Assembly: GCA_013297755.1 (NCBI GenBank)
Contig: JAAFIH010000009.1
Location: forward strand, 1 to 64,000
DNA length: 64,000 nucleotides
Origin: Cytophagales bacterium
GTDB taxonomy: Bacteria > Bacteroidota > Bacteroidia > Cytophagales > UBA9547
Direction: 5' to 3'
The notes under the pieces were generated by a model. That model did not search any database, had not been told where the DNA came from, and saw nothing but the letters and a program-made list of their open reading frames with translations. Positions 45,656-54,047 of the stretch are shown here, piece by piece (position 1 is the first letter of the stretch; the number at the start of each line of letters is the position of its first letter). The position numbers and the translations under genes were made by a program.

Positions 45656-46612
45656 ATGAAATATTACGAAGAAATTTTAAAAGATATAGCTATAGAAGAC
45701 AGTCGTTTTGTCGTAATGACTGCCGAAAATCGTGCCCTAGTTCGCAATCTACCTCAAGCTTTGGGAGATAGATTTATAGATACTGGTATTACAGAACAAA
45801 CCATGGTTGGTATGGCTGCTGGTTTGGCTTTGCGTGGACGCATTCCTGTGGTGCATGCGTTGGCAAGTTTTCTTACCATGCGTGCTTTTGAGTTTGTTCG
45901 TACAGATGTAGGAATTTCTGGCTTACCAGTGAAATTAACAGGTTTTATTCCTGGAATTTTATCTGATGCTAATGGCCCTACTCACCAAGCCATTGAAGAT
46001 GTATCTATCATGAGAGGCATTCCAAACATGACTGTTTTTGCCCCAGCTGATGAGCAAGATATGGCTTTGATGGTGGAGAAAATTTGGAAATCTGACAAAC
46101 CAGCTTACTTGCGTGCAAATACTAGAAAAGCTGTTTATCAGCACATTCCATTTGAAATTGGCAAAGCAGAAGTGGTTTCAAGAGGATCTGATATTTCCAT
46201 TCTTGTATATGGACCATTATTTGAGTTTGCATTATTAACCAAAAAAATATTAGAAGCAGAAGGCAAATCTGTAGGACTTTACAATATGCGTAGCCTAAAA
46301 CCAGTAGATGAAAAAGCTATTGTGGAAGCTACACAAAATAGTGATTTGACAGTAATTATCGAAGATCATTTTCAAACTGGTGGCTTATATTCTATTGTAG
46401 CAGAGGTATTATTGAAGCTCCAATTATCAGCAGATATTTTACCTATTTCATTTAACGAACATTGGTTTAAACCAGCTTTAATAAACGAAGTATTAGAATA
46501 TGAAGGAATGACTGGTGAAAAAATGGCTGAACGAATCATGCATTACTTGGGCGAAAATCATTTTAAATCTGGTTCAAATTCAAAAATAGAAAACTTGGAA
46601 TTTGCTGAGTAA
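45656..46612 (+). CDS. Transketolase-like enzyme, C-terminal subunit
   Basis: A 318-residue protein comprising the Pyr and C-terminal domains. SRFVVMTAENRALVRNLPQ, the catalytic Glu region DTGITEQTMVGMAAGLALRG, THQAIEDVSIMRGIPNMTVFAPAD and YLRANTRKAVY match transketolase C-terminal halves. It should dimerise with the preceding subunit so that the two halves complete the active site. ATG 45656 directly follows the GAGGCAAAAAAT segment of the repeat mosaic, which acts as its leader. Confidence 0.88.
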   Translation: MKYYEEILKDIAIEDSRFVVMTAENRALVRNLPQALGDRFIDTGITEQTMVGMAAGLALRGRIPVVHALASFLTMRAFEFVRTDVGISGLPVKLTGFIPGILSDANGPTHQAIEDVSIMRGIPNMTVFAPADEQDMALMVEKIWKSDKPAYLRANTRKAVYQHIPFEIGKAEVVSRGSDISILVYGPLFEFALLTKKILEAEGKSVGLYNMRSLKPVDEKAIVEATQNSDLTVIIEDHFQTGGLYSIVAEVLLKLQLSADILPISFNEHWFKPALINEVLEYEGMTGEKMAERIMHYLGENHFKSGSNSKIENLEFAE

Positions 46613-46892
46613 AGCCCCCTAACCCCCAAGGGGGAATTTGAGGCTCATAGGTTGGTAGATTGGTAGGTTGGTAGATTGGTAGATTGGTAGAAATGGTAAT
46701 AAATTAAACTGGCGTAAGCCTAAAAAATTAAAAAAATCCGCTTTTAAGCCCCCTTCGGGGGTTTGGGGGCTTTTAAAAAAATCTGCTTTTAAGTCCCATT
46801 CGGGGGTTTGGGGGCTTTAAATAAATCCTTATTTCTTCCCTCTCCTTTGGAGAGGGGCTGGGGTGAGGCAAAAAATAAAACAATATTTAAAC
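46613..46892. repeat. Second intergenic repeat mosaic, homologous to 45491-45655
   Basis: It contains a CCCCCAAGGGGG hairpin, about five GGTTGGTA/GGTAGATT units (46649-46690), the same GGTAATAAATTAAA-CTGGCGTAAGCC module, two copies of the CCCTTCGGGGGTTTGGGGGC hairpin, and CTCTCCTTTGGAGAGGGG before the aminotransferase start. No gene is present. A duplicated leader module best explains its similarity to the previous gap. Confidence 0.75.
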
Positions 46893-48230
46893 ATGAAAAA
46901 CACAGTTCAATTCAACGAAACATATCCAGAAACAAGTATATCTGATAAGCTTTATCTTCAGGCTCAACAAATCATGACTCCTGTGACTCAGACTCTTGCT
47001 AAAGGACCTGGCCAGTGGGTGAAAGGCATAGCTCCAAAATATATGGAATCTGGAAAAGGTTCACATGTGTGGGATGTGGACGGAAATGAGTATATAGATT
47101 ATACCATGGCTGTTGGTCCTCTTTCGTTAGGTTATTGCTATGAAGCTGTAGATAATGCTATTATCAATCAACTAAAAAAAGGAATTACTTTTTCGATGAT
47201 GCATCGTTTGGAAGTAGAATTGGCCGAATTGATTCACGAAGTGATTCCAAATGCAGAATCTATAAGAATATCAAAAACAGGGGCTGATGTATGTAGTGCT
47301 GCCATCAGAGTTTCTCGTGCATTTACAGGTCGCAAAAAAGTGCTTTGCTGTGGCTATCATGGATGGCATGATTGGTACATTGCTGTAACAAGTCGCCATG
47401 CTGGTATTCCAGAAGACATCAAAGACATGAGTTTCACGATTGAATATAATAATATTGAGAGTGTAAAAGCAGCTTTGGATGAAGATGTAGCTTGTCTGAT
47501 TCTTGAACCATTTGTATTTGAAGAACCTAAAAACAATTTCTTGCATGAGCTTCAAAAACTATGCAAAGCCAATGGTACATTGCTGATTTTTGATGAAATG
47601 TGGACTGGATTTAGAGTTTCATTAGGAGGTGCACAAGAATATTTTGACATCAAACCAGACTTGGCTGTGTATTCAAAAGCATTGGCAAATGGAATGCCTA
47701 TCAGTTTGCTTACTGGCAGAAAAGATGTGATGGAATTGTTTGAAAAAGATGTCTTTTTCTTTACCACCTTTGGAGGAGAGGCTCTTTCATTAGCAGCTTG
47801 TATTGCTACCATTACTGAATTGAGAGACAAAAATGTGCCAGCTTATTTAAGAGAAAAAGGAAAAGTATTAAAAGATGGTTATAATCAAATTGCACAAGAA
47901 TTAGGAATTGATTCTTATACTAAATGTACAGGATATGATTGTAGAACTATCATGACCTTTGATGCATCTGGTGGCGATCCATTGGTTTTAAAATCAATTG
48001 TTCAGCAAGAAATGATAAAACGTGGAATCCTTTGGGGTGGATTTCATAATATGTCTTTCAGCCATACTGACGAAGATATTGCTTATACTTTAAAAGCCTA
48101 CAGAGAAGCTCTTGCTTATTTGAAAGAAGCCATTGAAAGCAAAAATCCTTTAGAATATTTGAAAGGAGAGCCTGTAGAAGCAGTCTTTAGAAAAGTTACA
48201 GATTTTAACATGAAGCCAGTTGTTAGATAA
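46893..48230 (+). CDS. Class III aminotransferase, glutamate-1-semialdehyde 2,1-aminomutase-like
   Basis: A 445-residue PLP enzyme. GSHVWDVDGNEYIDYTMAVGPLSLGY, SIRISKTGADVCSAAIRVSRAFTGR, GYHGWHDWY, LLIFDEMWTGFR and the PLP lysine K262 in VYSKALANGMPISLL are present. This is the HemL-like subgroup, but in glycan clusters its members act as sugar aminotransferases or aminomutases rather than in heme synthesis. Here it sits between split transketolase and a NeuB-family synthase, supporting a role in making an amino sugar. ATG 46893 is preferred; a GTG 10 codons upstream lies in the repeat. Confidence 0.88.
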   Translation: MKNTVQFNETYPETSISDKLYLQAQQIMTPVTQTLAKGPGQWVKGIAPKYMESGKGSHVWDVDGNEYIDYTMAVGPLSLGYCYEAVDNAIINQLKKGITFSMMHRLEVELAELIHEVIPNAESIRISKTGADVCSAAIRVSRAFTGRKKVLCCGYHGWHDWYIAVTSRHAGIPEDIKDMSFTIEYNNIESVKAALDEDVACLILEPFVFEEPKNNFLHELQKLCKANGTLLIFDEMWTGFRVSLGGAQEYFDIKPDLAVYSKALANGMPISLLTGRKDVMELFEKDVFFFTTFGGEALSLAACIATITELRDKNVPAYLREKGKVLKDGYNQIAQELGIDSYTKCTGYDCRTIMTFDASGGDPLVLKSIVQQEMIKRGILWGGFHNMSFSHTDEDIAYTLKAYREALAYLKEAIESKNPLEYLKGEPVEAVFRKVTDFNMKPVVR

Positions 48231-48298
48231 TTGAAAATGAAAAATTGAGAATGTCTTTAAACAATAATTAATTAAATATTAACCTAAATATTAAAACC

Positions 48299-49183
48299 AT
48301 GAACACAATAAAAATCTCAGAAAACAGATATATAGGCGATGGACAACCAGCCTATATCATTGCAGAAATAGGCATTAATCATAATGGCTCATTGGAAATG
48401 GCAAAGAAAATGATTGATGCAGCAGTAGAAGCAAAATGTGATGCCGTAAAATTTCAAAAACGTACACCAGAAATATGTACACCAAAAGACCAATGGGAAG
48501 TAGAAAGAGACACTCCTTGGGGCAGGATGACTTATATTGACTATCGCAGAAAAATAGAATTTGGCGTGTTAGAATACTCAGATATAGATACTTATTGCAA
48601 AATACGTGGTATTGATTGGTTTGCCTCGCCTTGGGATGAACCTTCAGTTGATTTCTTAATGCAATTCGATCCAGTAATGATAAAATTAGCATCAGCTTCT
48701 CTTACAGACTTGGATTTGTTGAAAAAAGTTCGTTCAACAGGAAAACCTATGATGATTTCTACTGGAATGAGTACTATCAATGAAATTCAAACTGCAATAG
48801 ATTATATTGGTACTGAAAATTTGATGATTGCCCATACCACCTCATCTTATCCATGCCCACCACAAGAATTGAACTTGAGAATGATTCATACATTACAAGA
48901 TATGTTCAAAAATTGTCCTATTGGATATTCTGGTCATGAAGTTGGATTAGCTACTACTCTGGCTTCTGTAGCTATGGGTGCTAGTTTTGTAGAACGTCAT
49001 TTTACTTTAGATAGAGCCATGTGGGGTTCAGATCAAGCTGCTTCTGTAGAGCCAGGTGGAATGGCACGCTTAGTAAAAGACATCAGAGATGCAGAAGCTG
49101 CTTTTGGTGATGGCATCAAACAAGTATATCAAAGTGAACTTGCTCCAATGAAACGATTGAGAAGAGCGTATCTGACGGTTTAA
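48299..49183 (+). CDS. N-acetylneuraminate synthase (NeuB) family protein lacking the SAF domain
   Basis: A 294-residue TIM-barrel enzyme condensing phosphoenolpyruvate with a sugar. PAYIIAEIGINHNGSLEMAKKMIDAA, CDAVKFQKRTPE, FDPVMIKLASASLTD, GKPMMISTGMST and PIGYSGHEVGLATTLASVAMGASFVERHFTLDRAMWGSDQAASVEP are canonical. NeuB proteins normally end in an antifreeze-like SAF domain of about 60 residues; this one stops shortly after the barrel. The product is therefore some 3-deoxy-2-keto acid, not necessarily sialic acid. Repeat arrays start right after the stop. Confidence 0.88.
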   Translation: MNTIKISENRYIGDGQPAYIIAEIGINHNGSLEMAKKMIDAAVEAKCDAVKFQKRTPEICTPKDQWEVERDTPWGRMTYIDYRRKIEFGVLEYSDIDTYCKIRGIDWFASPWDEPSVDFLMQFDPVMIKLASASLTDLDLLKKVRSTGKPMMISTGMSTINEIQTAIDYIGTENLMIAHTTSSYPCPPQELNLRMIHTLQDMFKNCPIGYSGHEVGLATTLASVAMGASFVERHFTLDRAMWGSDQAASVEPGGMARLVKDIRDAEAAFGDGIKQVYQSELAPMKRLRRAYLTV

Positions 49184-49184
49184 T

Positions 49185-49325
49185 GGAGAATGTTTTGAAT
49201 TGAGAATGTTTTGAATTGAGAATGTTTTGAATTGAGAATTGAGAATGGAGAATGTTTCGAATTGAGAATGTTTTGAATTGAGAATTGAGAATGTTTCGAA
49301 TTGAGAATGGAGAATGGAGAATAAA
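49185..49325. repeat. TTGAGAA-type repeat array, left orientation
   Basis: Repeated GAATTGAGAATGTTTT and TTGAGAATTGAGAATG units follow the NeuB-family gene's stop. The reverse-complement type (TTCTCAA units) appears at 49406-49476, so the two arrays form an inverted pair. An 80-nt non-repeat segment lies between them. Confidence 0.85.
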
Positions 49326-49405
49326 TAGCCGCTGGCTTTACCTAACTTGATTTTAGTTTTGTTTAATGTAAGTTTATTGATAAAATTATTTAATGCGAAG
49401 GCAAC

Positions 49406-49476
49406 ATTCTCAATTATCAATTCTCAATTCTCAATTATCAATTATCAATTCTCAATTATCAATTCTCAATTAAAAA
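49406..49476. repeat. TTCTCAA-type repeat array, right orientation
   Basis: Repeats of AATTCTC and AATTATC (7-bp units), the inverse of the preceding array, end 12 nt before the 3' end of the decayed four-helix-bundle gene. Confidence 0.85.
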
Positions 49477-49487
49477 GCGATTCCCAA

Positions 49488-49840
49488 TTATTTAATCTTT
49501 TTTGAAGATTTTATAATTGAAGTTAGCAATCTTAGAAGCTCGTTACAATCAATATTGATAGATTCAAATTGTTTTTGTTCGATATAGTTAGTATCTTTAA
49601 GTAAACTTAACCAATACTCGGTTTCTCTAGCTTCTTTTAGTGCAACACTCATTTTGTGAATAAAATCAGCAGCAGATTGTGCATCAACTGCCTCTGCAAT
49701 ATTTGCACCTATGGAAGTTCCACATCTTAAAATCTGTTTTGATAAAATAAATTCTTTGTGTGTTTCAACTAAGTATTTATATAAATGATTATTCTAATTG
49801 GAAACAAATACGATTTAGATTTTACAACATTATCTTTCAT
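49488..49840 (-). pseudogene. Four helix bundle protein gene with a frameshift
   Basis: From ATG 49840 the frame reads MKDNVVKSKSYLFPIRIIIYINT then stops. Shifting one base near 49790 continues YKYLVETHKEFILSKQILRCGTSIGANIAEAVDAQSAADFIHKMSVALKEARETEYWLSLL...LLRLLTSIIKSSKKIK to a stop at 49488. The family signature (SIGANIAEA) and length are right. It lies between arrays of TTCTCAA repeats, paralleling the intact cassette at 4.6 kb. Confidence 0.82.
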
Positions 49841-49871
49841 TTTATAAGAATATTTTATAATAATAAATATT

Positions 49872-50771
49872 ATGAATACAACAATAGAAAATAATTCTCA
49901 ATTCTCAATTCTCAATTCTCAATTCTCAGAAGAAAATTCTCAATTCTCAATTCTCAATTCTCAATTACAAGATTTGTTCAGTCTTAAAAACAAAGTTGCT
50001 ATCGTTACAGGTGCTTGTGGGCTTATTGGCAAACAACACTGTATTGCCTTGGCAGAAGCTGGTGCAAGTGTAATTGTTGCTGATTTAGACATCAATAAAA
50101 CACAAGCCTTTGCAAAAGAATTAGGTCGAAAACATCTGGGCATTTATCTGGATGTTACAAATCAACAAAGTGTAGAATTAGCCAAAAAAGAAATTTTATC
50201 AGAATATGATAGTTTAGATATTTTGGTAAACAACGCAGCTATCAATGATATGTTTGAAAATCCTGCTATGGCTGCCGAGCAATCAAAGTTTGAAAACTAC
50301 CCCTTGGAGATGTTTCAACGCTCAATAGATGTAAATATCAATGGCGTTTTTAATTGCTCACAAATATTTGGCACACACATGGCTCAAAAAGGTTCTGGTA
50401 GTATTATCAATGTTGCTTCTACTTATGGCATAGTTGGCCCAGATCAGTCTTTGTATATAGATAAAGAAGGAAAACAAGCATTCTACAAATCAGCAGCATA
50501 TCCTGTTACCAAAGGAGCTGTCGTTAACTTTACTCGATTTTTAGCTGCATATTGGGGCAAAAATGGCGTAAGAGTAAATACACTATCGCCAGGTGGAGTA
50601 GAAAACAGTCAAGATGAGTGGTTTGTAGAAAAATATAGCAGCAAAACATTATTAAACAGAATGGCTAAAAATTCTGATTACAAAGGAGCTTTAATTTTCC
50701 TTGCATCAGATGCTTCAAGCTACATGACTGGTGCCAATTTAGTAGTAGATGGTGGGTGGACAGCCATATAA
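49872..50771 (+). CDS. Short-chain dehydrogenase/reductase with a repeat-encoded N-terminal tail
   Basis: A 299-residue SDR. The fold proper starts around residue 35: LKNKVAIVTGACGLIGKQHCIALAEAGA, LVNNAAINDMF, the catalytic Ser in IINVASTYGIVG, YPVTK (Tyr-x3-Lys) and VNTLSPGGV. The first 34 residues are translated 7-bp repeats (NSQFSILNSQF pattern). A TTG at 49974 could be an alternative start beyond the repeat. Probably reduces an intermediate in the glycan pathway. Loss or gain of one 7-bp unit would shift the frame if the upstream ATG is used. Confidence 0.88.
   Translation: MNTTIENNSQFSILNSQFSEENSQFSILNSQLQDLFSLKNKVAIVTGACGLIGKQHCIALAEAGASVIVADLDINKTQAFAKELGRKHLGIYLDVTNQQSVELAKKEILSEYDSLDILVNNAAINDMFENPAMAAEQSKFENYPLEMFQRSIDVNINGVFNCSQIFGTHMAQKGSGSIINVASTYGIVGPDQSLYIDKEGKQAFYKSAAYPVTKGAVVNFTRFLAAYWGKNGVRVNTLSPGGVENSQDEWFVEKYSSKTLLNRMAKNSDYKGALIFLASDASSYMTGANLVVDGGWTAI
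49893..49968. repeat. AATTCTC repeats inside the SDR coding region
   Basis: About nine units, with an interruption (AGAAGAAA), are read in frame as NSQFSIL-type heptads. Three 7-bp units make exactly seven codons. Confidence 0.85.
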
Positions 50772-51000
50772 TTGAGAATTGAGAATTGAGAATTAAGAAT
50801 GAATTGCCGTTGGCTTCAGCCAACGGATTAAATAAAAAATCAAGAGATAAATGAACATATCGAATATATTATTAAAGATTGTTTGTGTAAGTAATATTCT
50901 CAATTCTAAATTCTCAATTCTCAATTCTCAATTCTCAATTCTCAATTCTTAATTCTCAATTTAGAAAATATACTCAATTCAAAACATTCTCAATTTTAAA
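50768..51000. repeat. Inverted pair of 7-bp repeat arrays without an intact gene between
   Basis: TTGAGAA units at about 50770-50800 are matched by inverse TTCTCAA units at about 50899-50995. Between them lie a hairpin CCGTTGGC/GCCAACGG and a short frame (NEHIEYIIKDCLCK) that could be a decayed small gene, though this is not certain. It looks like an emptied version of the cassette pattern. Confidence 0.65.
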
Positions 51001-51002
51001 CA

Positions 51003-51953
51003 ATGAACATTATCCCATACACCACAGCCATCATGTTTGCATGGATTGGCTTTATGATTTTTTTAGAACGAAAATACCCTTTTCGCAAAGGTTTACCCAT
51101 TTTTCGTGAAGGTTTTTGGATAGATTTTGTATGGTACACAGTCATTCAAAGTTACTTTTTGCAAATACTTATTTTTGAAGTAATCATTTGGGCTATTCAA
51201 TCAAAAGTAAATGAAAATGATTTTTTTTACTCCATTCTCCATTCTCCATTCTCAATTAAACATTGGCATATTGGTTGGCAAGTCTTATTTTTCCTTGTTA
51301 CACATGATATTTACATTTATTTTTTTCATCGTTTGCAACACCATAACAAATGGCTTTGGCGAACACATGAAGCACATCATTCTGTAAAAGAAGTAGATTG
51401 GCTGGCTGGTTCTCGTTCTCATGTGTTGGAAATTATTATTAACCAAACCATAGAATTTGCTCCCATTATTTTACTTGGAGCTGCTCCAGAAGTTGTACCC
51501 ATCAAAGCATTGCTTGATGCCATGTTTGGCCTGTGGATTCATTCAAATACTAGATTCACACTAGGTTGGTTGGGCAAAATCATCAATACACCAGTAGCAC
51601 ACCAGTGGCATCATGCAGACGATAAAATAGTGTTTTATGCCAATTATGCTACTAAATTTTCTATCTGGGATCATTTATTGGGCACTGCCATCACTCCCAA
51701 TCGTATTCCTGAAAAATGGGGATTGCCTTATGATTTCCCAAAAGATTATTTCGTTCAACATATTTTTTCAATCAAGCGTTTTGATGAACGCATATTATTT
51801 AAAAATCGCTGGATTAGATTTGTATATCAAATAAGGATAAAATTGATAAAACTGTTTTTGCCAAAAAGAATAGTTGAATTTTTATTGCCTAAAAAAGTAA
51901 ATAATGACAAACAAAGTGAATCTAAGATTCTAAGTTATCAGCTATCAATTTAG
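51003..51953 (+). CDS. Sterol desaturase/fatty acid hydroxylase family protein
   Basis: A 316-residue membrane di-iron enzyme. The histidine boxes are complete: HDIYIYFFHRLQHH, HEAHHSVKE and, further on, HQWHHADD. There are about four membrane helices. Family members hydroxylate or desaturate lipids. It carries an unusual loop (YSILHSPFSIK) encoded by CCATTCT/CAATT repeats of the type that fill the neighbouring gaps. In a glycan cluster it might modify a lipid anchor, which is inference. Confidence 0.88.
   Translation: MNIIPYTTAIMFAWIGFMIFLERKYPFRKGLPIFREGFWIDFVWYTVIQSYFLQILIFEVIIWAIQSKVNENDFFYSILHSPFSIKHWHIGWQVLFFLVTHDIYIYFFHRLQHHNKWLWRTHEAHHSVKEVDWLAGSRSHVLEIIINQTIEFAPIILLGAAPEVVPIKALLDAMFGLWIHSNTRFTLGWLGKIINTPVAHQWHHADDKIVFYANYATKFSIWDHLLGTAITPNRIPEKWGLPYDFPKDYFVQHIFSIKRFDERILFKNRWIRFVYQIRIKLIKLFLPKRIVEFLLPKKVNNDKQSESKILSYQLSI
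51229..51259. repeat. Short repeat units in the sterol desaturase coding region
   Basis: Four CCATTCT/CAATTC-like 7-bp units (ACTCCATTCTCCATTCT then CCATTCTCAATT) sit inside an otherwise conserved membrane protein gene in a predicted loop. The repeat type equals the intergenic arrays. Confidence 0.7.
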
Positions 51954-52000
51954 TATAAATCATTCTCAATTCTGCATTTTCAATTCTGAATTTTAAAAAT

Positions 52001-52363
52001 ATGTCTTGGATTTATATCATCATTGCCGCATTTTTCGAAGCCATTTGGGTATATTGTGTTAAATATATTAAGTGGGAAGATATCAAAAAGTTGCCTTTCT
52101 CTAATTTGAGCTTAATTCCTCAGTATTTAATATCTATCTCACCATTAATTGGATATATAGTTTTTGGAGTATTGAATGTGTTTTTCTTTTCTATGGCTAT
52201 GAGAACTATTTCGGCATCCATTGCCTTAGCCGTTTGGATGGGCGTTTCGTTGATTTTTGTAAAAATAATAGATGTTTTTTATCTCAATGAACCAGTTTCT
52301 CCTTTACAATTCATTTGCATTGTATTAATCGTTTTGGGTGCAATTGGACTTAAAAATTCATAA
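52001..52363 (+). CDS. SMR (small multidrug resistance)-like membrane protein
   Basis: A 120-residue protein with four helices. WIYIIIAAFFEAIWVYCVKY carries the membrane Glu typical of SMR/EmrE proteins, and ISASIALAVWMGVSLIFVKIIDVFYLNEPVSPLQ matches the third/fourth helix signature. SMR-like subunits in glycan loci often act as lipid-linked sugar flippases; drug export is the alternative. It is the last gene of the cluster. Confidence 0.8.
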   Translation: MSWIYIIIAAFFEAIWVYCVKYIKWEDIKKLPFSNLSLIPQYLISISPLIGYIVFGVLNVFFFSMAMRTISASIALAVWMGVSLIFVKIIDVFYLNEPVSPLQFICIVLIVLGAIGLKNS

Positions 52364-52495
52364 AATAATAATATCAAAACATATCAAAATTAGTTTTATA
52401 TTAATTCTTAGAAATATTTAATTTATAGATAAATGGTTTAAAATGTTTTTTAAACAAAAAATTTAGGACTTAAGCACTTAAAAAATTTAAAATAA

Positions 52496-52636
52496 ATGTA
52501 CTGATTTTTTTAAATAACCCACCCTAAATCCAATTTTTGTTAAATGCTCAGAATCAAAAGTGAGGGAATTTAGATACAATTATACAAAAAAAGACCTATT
52601 TTAGTAATATTTTAATTTTTTAATATATTTTTTAGA
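52496..52636. repeat. Degenerate MITE family B-like copy
   Basis: CCCACCCTAAATCC and a following TGCTCAGAATC align with the family B core, and TTTTAGTAATATTTTA matches its right half. The termini are lost. It lies in the gene-free gap 52364-52941 together with the 52677 repeat. Confidence 0.65.
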
Positions 52637-52676
52637 ATACTTATGCCATGCAAATAAGCCATCAATAGTAAATTAG

Positions 52677-52716
52677 GTTTCTCTTTAACAACGTAAACTA
52701 CTGATTATCAATGTTT
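52677..52716. repeat. Dispersed repeat shared with 26.87 kb
   Basis: Contains AACAACGTAAACTACTGA and ATTATCAATGTTTTAT, the reverse complement of the 26868-26900 repeat with one mismatch in the shared part. Origin unknown. Confidence 0.6.
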
Positions 52717-52941
52717 TATTAATTTTATAGCTAATAAATTGTACATATAAAATGCAATATTAAAAATACAAAAATATTGCTAAAATTTTTTACAATATAA
52801 AATTTTAAATAATTTTATATCTTCAGAATAAAATTTACTTTATAATTGAATAACTTATTAAGACAGAATATTATTTTGATTTGATTTTCAAAACTAATTT
52901 TAGAGATAAGCCTAAATTATTGATGGCTTTTTTATTGACAT

Positions 52942-53502
52942 TTAATAATTCAACCAGTTTTCAATCATTTTTTCGCCATGTTCGGTCATTACTGATTCTG
53001 GGTGAAACTGCACGCCACGCACATCGTAAGATTTATGTTTTAGTGCCATGACTATACCATTGGCATCAATGGCAGTGGTTTCGAGGTAAGAAGGTAGGTT
53101 TTTGACAGCCCACGAGTGGTATCTGCCTGTTTTAAATGTTTTGGGTAAGCCCTCAAATATGTAATCTTCGGCCACTAGGGTGGTATCCATCGATTTACCA
53201 TGTATCACTTTTTGGATATTATATAGTTCGCTTCCAAAACTCTCGCCAATGGCTTGATGCCCAAGGCATACGCCTAAAATTGGTTTTGTGGGAGCATATT
53301 TCTGAATCAAATCCATTAAAATACCAGCCTCTACAGGTATGCCTGGCCCTGGCGACAATATTATTTTATCATAAACTGAAACATCGGCCACCGAAATTTT
53401 GTCGTTTCGTATGACATCCAAATTTTTGAAACCTAATTTGCGAACGATATGCACCAAATTATAGGTAAAAGAATCGTAATTGTCGAGTATTAATATGTGC
53501 AT
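52942..53502 (-). CDS. Anthranilate/aminodeoxychorismate synthase component II (glutamine amidotransferase)
   Basis: A 186-residue class I glutamine amidotransferase of the TrpG/PabA type. It opens HILILDNYDSFTYNLVHIV, has the oxyanion segment LSPGPGIP, the catalytic Cys79 in GVCLGHQAIGE, and the His/Glu pair in VQFHPESVMTEHG. It supplies ammonia to component I. Whether it serves tryptophan or folate synthesis is not decidable without a partner; no trp gene is adjacent. ATG 53502 is chosen over an upstream in-frame ATG because the family starts at MHILIL. Confidence 0.92.
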   Translation of the reverse strand: MHILILDNYDSFTYNLVHIVRKLGFKNLDVIRNDKISVADVSVYDKIILSPGPGIPVEAGILMDLIQKYAPTKPILGVCLGHQAIGESFGSELYNIQKVIHGKSMDTTLVAEDYIFEGLPKTFKTGRYHSWAVKNLPSYLETTAIDANGIVMALKHKSYDVRGVQFHPESVMTEHGEKMIENWLNY

Positions 53503-53698
53503 AAATTCGTAAGGCTCTGTTTGATTTGGCAAAAGACTACTCTTCTAAAGAAGTAAAATATCAAAGCCAAATATAAAAACAAAGATATAAAACGCAAATA
53601 TATTTTTATTAATTAAATTGATAAAAATTATAGCTAACCCAATCGCCCTTATTTGCCACAATAGCGAAAAAGACATAAATTTTGGCATTATATTGTAG

Positions 53699-53718
53699 GG
53701 ACAGGGCATGCCCTGTCC
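53699..53718. repeat. Perfect 20-bp palindrome
   Basis: GGACAGGGCATGCCCTGTCC is a perfect palindrome followed by TGTCC. It lies in the gene-free stretch 53503-54038, where short frames look like low-complexity noise. Confidence 0.7.
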
Positions 53719-53980
53719 TGTCCTCACATTGTACCAGCAAAAGATTTATCAATGGCAAAGCCACTTTTTTTTTGGGGCATCCTCTTTTTATATTTTTTTT
53801 TATGGATTGAAACACGAAAAATGGTTTTTTTGATAAAAATATATAGACTTTTTATGTTTTTTTATGTAGTTGGAAAACTATATTTTATTACCCATCTTTA
53901 GACTGCTACGCTCAAAATCTACACATAAGACTATGGGTAGGTTAGGGTTTTTTATTGTCGATAATTTTCAGAAATTTCTA

Positions 53981-54047
53981 CCCTCACACCCCATAAAAAT
54001 CAAACAAATAGTTGTGTTTGGTGGGCATGTTTGGGGTTTCAGAAAAC
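53981..54047 (-). repeat. MPTKHN repeat, copy 1
   Basis: On the minus strand it reads ETPNMPTKHNYLFDFYGV then stop. The same peptide and stop occur at the end of the hypothetical gene at 55970 and in another copy at 55637. It overlaps the last bases of a T9SS-tail remnant. Confidence 0.75.

Noticed and set aside
48231-48298. Possible small gene between aminotransferase and NeuB-family genes
   Set aside because: Too short and composed of a single TTGAGAA-type unit plus an AT-rich leader.
49185-49476. TTGAGAA/TTCTCAA arrays as CRISPR or origin iterons
   Set aside because: Seven-bp units without spacers, mirrored on both strands, and no replication gene nearby.
53545-53815. Short minus-strand frames between trpG/pabA and the repeats
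   Set aside because: They run through a palindrome and low-complexity sequence with no conserved motif.
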